Positions 56,162 to 64,000 of a DNA stretch of 64,000 nt are shown here, piece after piece. The stretch spans positions 26,221,153 to 26,285,152 of the forward strand of contig OX291545.1 of assembly GCA_946406115.1 (NCBI GenBank). Reading direction: 5' to 3'. The notes under the pieces were generated by a model. That model was not told the origin of the DNA. It was given only the letters and a program-made list of their open reading frames with translations, and did not search any database. Position numbers and translations under genes: made by a program. The number at the start of each line of letters is the position of its first letter. The stretch's first letter is position 1. Source of the stretch: Apoda limacodes. Taxonomy: Eukaryota; Arthropoda; Insecta; Lepidoptera; Limacodidae.

Positions 56162-56307
56162 TTTGTCAATTTGCAATTTAAGTTCAGTTTTCTAGTTACA
56201 CCAACTGCATAAATAACTTTGTAATCACATATGATATGATATATATACAAAGTTATTTATGCAGTTGGTTTATCTAGAAAACTGAACTTAAATTGCAAAT
56301 TGACAAA
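56162..56307. repeat. 146-bp near-perfect palindrome (62-base arms)
   Basis: The left arm 56162-56223 (TTTGTCAATTTGCAATTTAA ... AACTTTGTA) and the right arm 56246-56307 (TACAAAGTTATTTATGCAGT ... GACAAA) are reverse complements with about three differences (GTTACA versus the complement of TTTATC). The loop is 22 bases of AT-rich sequence. It would form a long hairpin in RNA or a cruciform in DNA. No terminal motif of a known element was recognised. Confidence 0.9.
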
Positions 56308-56659
56308 TCGCAAAATATTTCAGTTTTTCCTTGATTTATACACTAAACACTAATTGTATTCAAAATTTTAAGCTTCTGTGTCTACTAGAAGTGCCTTAGT
56401 GTTTTGATGATTAGTCAGCCAATAATTGTTATATAAATATAAATATATGTAGCTCGTATATGTAGATTACATACGTAGCTGGCATGGCAATTTAAGTTTT
56501 AATTAACTCCTAGCGGAAAACAGCGCATTTTTATGGCAGACCAAACTTAGTTGTAATCACGTCGCAATCTTGCCAAAAAGTAGGAATAACGCAGCAACAC
56601 TGTAATTAGTTTAACTTCCGTTCTATTTGTTTAGGGTATTTCCCAATTAAAATAAATTA

Positions 56660-57480
56660 TTTCTGGTTTTTGGTTTACGAGTGCAACCTGGACCTTCAGG
56701 AATTCAGTCAACTCAACCTGATCCTTCTGGCATCGAAAGCGATTAGCCATACTTATTAATATTAAGATTAATTTAGATTTAAAATTATGTCAATTTGTAT
56801 TGTAATCAAAAAAACTTCTTATTATTATGCATTTTTTGTTCATGTAAAGCTAGCGGAATATAGCGCTTTTCTGATATTATTTGCTAACGATTTGGACGTT
56901 GCTTAGATAATTTTAAGGTATATTAATACGTTGTAATCGTACCATAAATTTTCATTTGTAATTTCGATTGCTACCTATTATTACTTTGACGATTGGAAGA
57001 CTTACTTATTGGTTTACCAATATTATTTGCGAACAATTCGAACGTTGTTTGGATAATTTTAAAATGGTTACATCTAATTAATGTCGACTTTGGAAGTATA
57101 AAATCGCCGGAATCCTCAATTTGTGAATACAATAGTCTAAGAAGCATTTACCGTCCAGACGTCTTGTCAAAAATTGTAACATCAAAGCCTCCGAAAAAAA
57201 CCCATAGTGGGCTTTGAGAAAAACTGTAGCTGAAGCTCAAGAAGTAGTACCAGAAAAGAAAAAGAGAAAGACTACCTACAAAAATAAGCAAAACTCAATT
57301 TAAAAAGACACAGAGTGGGCTACAAGAAAATTCGTTGTTGGTATTTAAGAAGTAGAGGGTACTGGAAAGGAAAAAAGGAGGTCTATCTACAAAAAGAAAT
57401 GAGATGCCATCAAAAACAAAACTTGTAAAAAAACCAAGTCTCGCAACTCAGTTCTTCTACCGTAAAAAGTTGTGAGATCC
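56660..57480 (+). pseudogene. Decayed coding-like region with degenerate tandem repeats
   Basis: A short open piece reads RVQPGPSGIQSTQPDPSGIE and stops at 56741. Further on, a block TATTATTTGC(T/G)AAC...ACGTTG(C/T)TT(A/G)GATAATTTTAA occurs at 56876 and 57027. A ~95-base unit containing AGTGGGCT...AAGAAGTAG...CTACAAAAA occurs at 57200-57290 and 57310-57405. Each copy has stops. It looks like an eroded repeat-bearing gene or transposon; identity unknown. Confidence 0.3.
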
Positions 57481-57761
57481 ATGTAATACCAAGTCGGTTG
57501 ATTTATTCAGTCCCTACTTAAGGGATCTTCTGTTTTAAGTTAGTACGTAATTAGCTAATCTAACAATATCTTATAGTGACCACATTTATATTAAAAATCT
57601 TATTTACAAGTTTTGTTTTTGATGGCATTCTATATTACGACACACAAACATGTTTAAACTCGACTATTCAAAAGAAGTAGTAGTGCAGTTTCAAAGGTTA
57701 GTATTTTTCTTTATTCCACCATAACTTCTGCACGCGATGTGTGAAGTATCGTTGGAATATT

Positions 57762-57762
<1 letters not shown>

Positions 57763-57806
<44 letters not shown>
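57763..57806. repeat. (TA)n microsatellite
   Basis: About 20 consecutive TA dinucleotides after TATATGTATA, directly adjoining the repeat copy that starts near 57807. Confidence 0.9.
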
Positions 57807-57809
<3 letters not shown>

Positions 57810-58117
57810 TTTTAATTTAATTATTAATTTTTAAAGTAAATATATAACTAAATTTTTTGTGAATATTTTAAGCGTCTACCCGTTACCGTTATCAATATCG
57901 AGCAAAAAAAAACACGTTTTTTGTATGGGAGCCCCCTTAAATATTTATTTTATTCTGTGTATTTGTTGTTATAGCGGCAACAGAAAAACATCATGAAAAT
58001 TTCAACTGGCTAACTATAATGGTTCATGAGATACAGCCTCGTGACAGACGGACAAACAGACAGTGCAGTCTTAGTAATAGGGTCCCGTTATTACCTTTTG
58101 GGTACGAAACCCTGAAA
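57807..58117 (-). repeat. Dispersed GGTTCCGTACC...CACTTGGCCG element, copy E, reversed and truncated
   Basis: Reversed order of family blocks: TATGGGAGCCCCCTTAAATA, TTCATGAGATACAGCCTCGT, ACAGACGGACAAACAGACAG, ending GGTACGAAACCCTGAAAAT. It lacks the GAGTCCGACTCG end. The 65-residue ORF at 58019 overlaps it and is rejected. Confidence 0.7.
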
Positions 58118-60885
58118 ATAAAGGTTGCTGTTGTTATATGTTACAAGAAAATGGTATTGCAAAAGAACAAATGTAGAGAGTTGCATCAGTTGTACCTACA
58201 AAAGCTAAAAAAATAAAGAAAAACCTTATCGAAGGCTATTATAACTATTGCATTGCATTATGTCAACGTCATTAAAATTAAATTTCCATTCTCATATCCT
58301 CATATAAAGACCGTCATTTATGAAACTACTCAGGTCTTGTCTGTCCAATAGTTGTAGATATAATTTAAAGTATGCATATATGTAGGTCAGATTTTCTCAC
58401 GCTCGAAGGCGTTGTTTTTCTTGATATTTACGTAACTCTTACGCTGACCAGCAAAAACGTGGACTGGTTAAGTCGTTGGCAATAGGTAGAGCCTTTAACG
58501 GAGCCTGTGTAAGGTGTTTCGCCATATATGGATTCGTCTAATGAATAGCAAATGCACTGTATATATATACCCACTCATTCACATAACTAATGACATGATA
58601 GTTGACACTTCTACTGCTGGGTTGATTTAAGTGTACTTGCATGTTTGTTTCGTTTACAATGTGCATTTTGTCTACACTGTGCGTTTTGCATTGTTTGGCC
58701 TTTAAAAGGACAATGTAGGCCAAAACACTAATTTCTGTAACACTAATGATGTACATGTAAATGTAATGAAAAACATTATACAGTGTTATATACAGTACTA
58801 TGAGATGTATTTATTATGTACTTCTTAAGCAATTTATGCTTATGGTTTTGGTTTTGCCTTGAAACTTTTTATTTTTTTGTAAGAACTTACAACTGCTACA
58901 ACTTAGTCAATGCATTAGATAGCAACAAATTCTAATGATTTGACTGACTTTAATAACTACCAAATGCAATAGGTACACGCTTTAAAAATCGGAACAATAG
59001 TCACATCTAGATTTTTTTAGCGTTAAATACAATAATAAAAATCACTCAATTAGGTAATGTACATTGTAACATACAATTTTTTTTTTCAATTTTTTAGATG
59101 GGTTAGTTTTGTTACAAAAATTGCACAAAAACCTCGTATGTGCTTATATCTAAGCTTTAAAGCACAATATTAATGTAGTTTCTTTATTAATCTCATGTTT
59201 TAAGTGATCCTAAAAAAAACCTTTATAGTTTTGCCATATCCGTCGGTTCGTATGCCATAGATTTTATACCCGCTACAAAAATGTATTAACATTTTGGAAA
59301 AAATAAAGATCAAAAGTTCCTCCAGGCCTCCTTACGGATAAAAAACATTACCTCTACTAGTATAGGAAATAGTTGTTCTGTTGTACGGGGTTTGGGCTAT
59401 TTATACATATATAAAATATCTTAGAAAAGTAAAGAAATCATGGTAAATTTAAAAAACGAATTATCGAATGGTGGATTACAGAACGTGTACAGGACACATT
59501 TATATTTTGAAAATAGCAACGTTTGGCCATATTTATACCATAGATTAATATCCGATCTGCAAAGGTGCGTTCCGCAACGACGAACTGAAAACCTAAATGA
59601 TTGTAATTACTATGTTAAATATATAAATTAAATTCTTTCAATTATTAGAAACTAACTAACTTATTACATTTTCAAATATAAGTGAAATCATTTCAATACT
59701 TAAAAGTGATTTAATTTTCAGCTTTCTCACTGAAACACCTTTTTTCATCCAAATTCACATTTTTACTAAATATATAAAGAAAAAAACTGTTACGTTAACA
59801 ATATTATATTGTTATTGAATGTATCAACACATAATGCAACAAAATGAATGCAGCACATTTCCAACGTAAACAAGTCTAGATAGATGTTTTTGTAAGCCAA
59901 ACGGTTTTGGGTTGGAACTGAGTTGGTTTAAGAACGAGTCGTAACACTAACCGCACCCGACTTAGTCGATTTTTAAACACCTTTCTGTATTACACACTGA
60001 TATAAAAATACTGTAAAGTTCTAAATGTTGTTACTAAAATCTACTAAAATCTTGTACCCCGAATTAAAACAAATCTAGATAAAATGACTTATTACAACAT
60101 TTTGGTCCATTTTTATGCATTTTGCCTTGAAAATATTGTGTAGTGTCATAAGATATTTTGTTTTAGATATGTCTCGTGTTTTATTTTGAAATATTAAATC
60201 GTCAGACATCGGTACAGTTTGTGGTGATCAAGATATTCACCCTAAAGGTATTGCCAGCAAAATCTAAAAAAAAAACACGAATCCTATCTCGTAGACTAAA
60301 TGAATTTACATACTTCTATATTCCTTGTCACATTTTGCATAATATTGTATGTGTCCTCCTCAACAACTGATGAGCTTTTACTTCTGGTATTTAATCTATC
60401 ACATCGTGTTTACATATTCCAAATACATTATGCGTGAGTTGCTCCTAAAAATTGTGCAATAGTTTATTGACGTCATTATTTATTTAATGAATGGTGTTCA
60501 TAATATATTCCTAATAAGATTATCGATAGTGATAAGATTATCTTATCAAGCTAAAAATATTTTAGTAATAAGAAAATTGTGCTGATGGTTGACTAATATG
60601 AAAAATGATAGAATAACTTACATGACTAATACGTGATATGCTTGCTACATTACAAACATGATCATGTAATCAGTTCAATAAATTATGTTCTGAGCCTTAA
60701 AAATGTGATTTTTTTTTATAATAGGATTTGCAGTAGTCAGTTTATTTCGGTAAAATTTCCTGACGTTGATAGTGTAATAACATGTATACCTAAATAATAT
60801 GGTTACGAGTTTCAATCGTATCGTTATGGCCGATTTCGATCTGTAAATTTTCGAACTTTGAAAATTGATTACAATAAAAAATAAC
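58118..60885. other. AT-rich stretch without firm features
   Basis: No repeat family shared with the window and no exon with both splice signals was recognised. A 63-codon ORF at 59440-59631 (MVNLKNELSNGGLQNVYRTH...) has an A at -3 of its ATG and a TATATAAA about 30 bases upstream, but no recognisable product and AT-driven codons; kept only as a weak possibility. Confidence 0.3.
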
Positions 60886-61045
60886 CTATACGGTAATTTT
60901 TATCGCATATTGTGACACAAATAAATCAATACCTATTGGGTACTTCCCGATAACCTAGGAGACTTGATCTTATGCTGGAAGAGCTATCTTAATATTATAA
61001 GTTTGTACGGTACCCTCGGTGCGCGACACAGATTTTTTACCGATA
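60886..61045 (+). repeat. Fragment of the GGGAAGTACCCCATAGG / GGTACGGAACCC repeat family
   Basis: TAACCTATACGGTAATTTTTATCG, CAATACCTATTGGGTACTTC, CCGATAACCTAGG and GTTTGTACGGTACCCTCGGT follow, in reverse orientation, the blocks seen in the last intron of the intron-rich TTLL3-like gene (near 7490-7580 and 7760-7810). Confidence 0.45.
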
Positions 61046-61675
61046 ACACGCAACGAGAACTGATATATATGATAAACGAATTTGTTTAAAAAAGATAATT
61101 TTATTGACGCCCACAGATGGCGCTGTTCATTGTTTTTGTACAAAATTGTTTGCTGTACGTCACCTCCCTTAATTATTCAAATGCAAAAGTAAACTTATAT
61201 TAAGCAATCTCATCTTTGGAATTAGTACCATGTCTAAAGTTATGGAAAACATTTACATAATAGGTACGTGCAGTTGACAGTTTTTAAAACAATATTCTTA
61301 TCACTCTTTTTCTTAAATTAGATTATAAAATCTTTTATTATATACCTATGCACAATTCACGTTTAATAAAACACGTTAAATGTGACAATATTTAATTTAC
61401 TTACCAAAAAAAAGCGAAAGAGAACATGCCGAGAAAAGATTTCTTCAGAATTACAAGCGAGATTTTTTTATTAGATATTAGAAGTTGTAAGGGTGAGCAT
61501 AATCTAATAAAAAGTTTTCCTCTGAGGCTTAAAATGTAAAAGTTTGTTTTCGTAACATCATTTGTGCAGCAATAAGCTTTATTAACTCGGTCGTTGTAAA
61601 AAAATATAGGATTATTAATTCAATTTATTATGGAACTCTACAAGACAGATTCTTAGTATAAAATTTATTTGTATA

Positions 61676-62478
61676 TAGTCCATTGAAATGTTACATGAGC
61701 TTTGTAAAAATAATCAATAAAAATTTTCTTTTTTACTCTATAACTTTTTTTTTTATACATTTTACATAAACTTACCTCAGACTTTCAATCTTGTAGATGA
61801 TCTTTTGAGGAAAATTTTTCTTTGTAATTTTTTTTTATTTCATTGATTTAAAACGCTGTTGTAAAAAAAAACGAGCCTACAGACTCTATCTCACAGGTGG
61901 CGGGAAAAAGAGTTAGGAATGAAACTGTAAAGTTCTACGAATTAAACAAAAATTTTTTAAGAATATTGACAATAAAAAAAAATCAAATATAAGTTAAACA
62001 TTTCGTTTTGAAAGGATTCTCATGAGCATTGACGAACCCGGTCAACTTTGGAGCGTTTTAAATCAATGAAATTAACAAAAATTACAGAGAAAAATTTTCC
62101 TCAAAAGATCATCTACAAGATTGGTCTGAGGTAATTCTTTTGTAAAATGTATAAAAAAAAAGTTATAGAGCAAAAAAATCACTTTTTTTCATATAACTTC
62201 TTTAATTTTTAATTTAGGGCTAAAAGTTACTAAACTAGGCAAAACAATTTGCTACAAATTATGTCTTTACAAATATTTTGTAAGACGCATAGTTTCCGAG
62301 ATATCGCGAAAAAAGTGTTTTCACCCCTTTTTCTAAGATGGTAGCCGGATGACAAGGGTGGCGATCCCTCAAACTTGAGGTTAATCTTCTATTGACCCCA
62401 CACATGTCCCAAAAATAAAATTGCGTCCTCTAACAAATGCAATATTCGGTCCTTAAATTGTAACATTTCAATGGACTA
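61676..62478. mobile_element. ~800-bp TA-flanked fold-back element
   Basis: The outer ends GTCCATTGAAATGTTACA (61678-61695) and TGTAACATTTCAATGGAC (62459-62476) are perfect 18-base inverted repeats flanked by TA. Internally, 61736-61857 and 62052-62170 form a second, ~120-base inverted pair (CTCTATAACTTTTTTTTT..., CTTGTAGATGATCTTTTGAG..., CATTGATTTAAAACG). TA duplication and size suggest a non-autonomous Tc1/mariner-type element. No transposase frame. Confidence 0.75.
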
Positions 62479-64000
62479 ATATGCCAGGCATAGGCAGCAA
62501 CGCGGCGTTCTATCAAGTAAGGCTGCTAACTAGCGCCGCCACTTAATATTTTTATCTACTCTTCATATAGAGCATATTTCGAATATGTGCTTAATAGAAA
62601 TAGTTACATTAGTCAAAAGCTACTTTTAAGAAGGTCGTATTTTGGCTAATACGTCATTATGCGACTGATTTTTACTCGCTCTGTATTGATTTTAGGTATA
62701 GCCCATAGGAATCAATCAATAACGCGTGTGTAGCCCCATACTAAGACTGATAAGTAATTACATGTTCTGTTATTATATATAATTGTATATGTTTCGTGTG
62801 TGATATCTGCAGATACCATAAGTTCTATCTGCAGATAGTTGCAGATAGAATATTGTGTAAATTATATAGGCGCATATTATCCATAACGATTAATTTTAAC
62901 GGTGTGTTAATTTTATCACTCGGTGAAATCTCGTGGAATTAGAAGATAAATAGTAATTTGTAAACCGGACTTAGAATCTGTTTGCAATTCGTGTAAACAA
63001 AAATGACCTTGACACGCGTCTTTCGCTTTGTTAGTCTATGCAACATATACATAAATACGTATAATATTTCTCATTGTAAATTTGAAATTTTGTAGATTTT
63101 AGGTTTAATCAGTGTCGTGATTTGAAAACCAGTTAAAGAATGTGACAATCATGTTAGTATTTTAATGAATTATGATTAAATTACCAGAAAAAGTTAACAT
63201 AAAGTAAAGTTAGGTTATGTTTACAAGATTTGCACAGAGATTTTGAGTCAGGTTTACCAACGTATTTAAGGTGAATCCGAATCAGATTCTCCCATACAAC
63301 CTTCGGTGCACTAAATATCCATAGCCATATATTATTGCATACCATTATTAACACTGCTATTTATCATTGTCGCAAAATGCATATTTATTTATGAAATGGC
63401 AGTGAATCGTTGATTTTATATATTTATTTAAATCAATAAAAACTTTTTTTTATTAATAATTCACTGGCATTTTATGGATCAATATGTGTTTTGCGCGTGT
63501 TACTTACAGGAAAACTAATGCCGTAAAGGAAATCTCATTTTTCTTTTCGCCTATCCGTATTCAATGTGAATGTTAAGGTTATTAAGTTACAGATCGCGTC
63601 TAACTTGAATGGGCCTTGAGGTGTGTGTGAAGTTAAGGTTCGTAATACTTCGTCATTTCACGCAGTTAGGCATATATTGTCAAGTACAGTTAACTATTGT
63701 TTAAAAGATCGATATAAAAAAACTTAGTAATACTTTTGCTTTTAACTATATTAAACACTAAAGAAAACTAAACAGCTGAAAAGTTCTTACTGCAACCATT
63801 TGCGACTAACTTCAGAGAGATTTACAATTAAAAGACCACGAATGGCAAGGCTTATAAGTTGAGCAGCGGTTATTACCCCTCCTGGCTCCATTAAATAGAC
63901 CCATCGATAGAACCAGGGCCTCGATTACGTAAGTTGTTGCTAAAATTTTTCGATAGAAATAAGATATACATTGCGGTTTCGCGACAATCGGTGAATTTCG
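62479..64000. other. Right end of the window, no recognised features
   Basis: AT-rich sequence. A block GCTAACTAGCGCCGCCACTT...ATATTTTTATCTAC at 62522-62560 resembles GCTATCTAGCGCCGCCAATT...ATATTTTTATTTGC at 30769-30800, so it is probably a fragment of an unassigned repeat. No exon or RNA gene recognised. Confidence 0.3.

Noticed and set aside
1..64000. tRNA or rRNA genes
   Set aside because: I looked for B-box-like GGTTCGAATCC and cloverleaf context on both strands and found nothing convincing; no rRNA-like conserved blocks.

Overview
The window reads as insect nuclear DNA, most likely from a moth or butterfly. It is AT-rich, has short introns with GT/AG borders, and is crowded with dispersed repeats of types I associate with Lepidoptera. 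These include 'GGTTCCGTACC...GAGTCCGACTCGCACTTGGCCG' and 'CCTACTAATATTATAAATG' elements, Jockey/CR1-type LINE tails and many fold-back elements. I see no bacterial or viral gene organisation, no rRNA or tRNA genes and no CRISPR array.

Region 1 (about 0.8-12.4 kb, minus strand) holds the only complete genes I can build: two tandem tubulin-tyrosine-ligase-like genes of the TTLL3 (tubulin glycylase) type. The upstream gene (12137-5521, 9 coding exons, 878 codons, plus a probable noncoding exon ending at 12427) has the ancestral intron-rich structure and a 322-residue basic tail. The downstream gene (4040-830, 5 coding exons, 670 codons) is diverged. It keeps only two of the intron positions seen in the matching part of its neighbour and has a 93-residue tail. 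Both keep the ATP-grasp motifs expected of active TTLL enzymes. All exon joints were checked by reading phase, and both models close without frameshift.

Region 2 (12.4-22.9 kb) is transposon debris. A LINE tail is split by a 2.66-kb terminal-inverted-repeat element, which in turn carries a copy of a smaller element. There is also a decayed IS630/Tc1-mariner transposase, a ~1-kb dispersed repeat and several inverted repeats.

Region 3 (22.9-64 kb) contains two candidate first coding exons on the plus strand, at 22955-22969 and 54477-54758. Both end in phase 0 at GTGAGT donors, so they could be alternative starts of one long gene whose shared exons lie beyond the right edge. No matching acceptor exon was found inside the window. 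Between and after them lie LINE fragments, MITE-like elements, two striking hairpins (30887-30975 and 56162-56307) and a few unrecognised coding-like pieces (30551-30724 plus; 47558-48110 and 53908-54109 minus).

The biological theme of the recognisable genes is post-translational glycylation of axonemal tubulin. The pair may represent duplication and specialisation of a cilium/sperm-flagellum enzyme. The rest is mostly non-coding and repeat-derived. All identifications are from reading the sequence; no database search was run.
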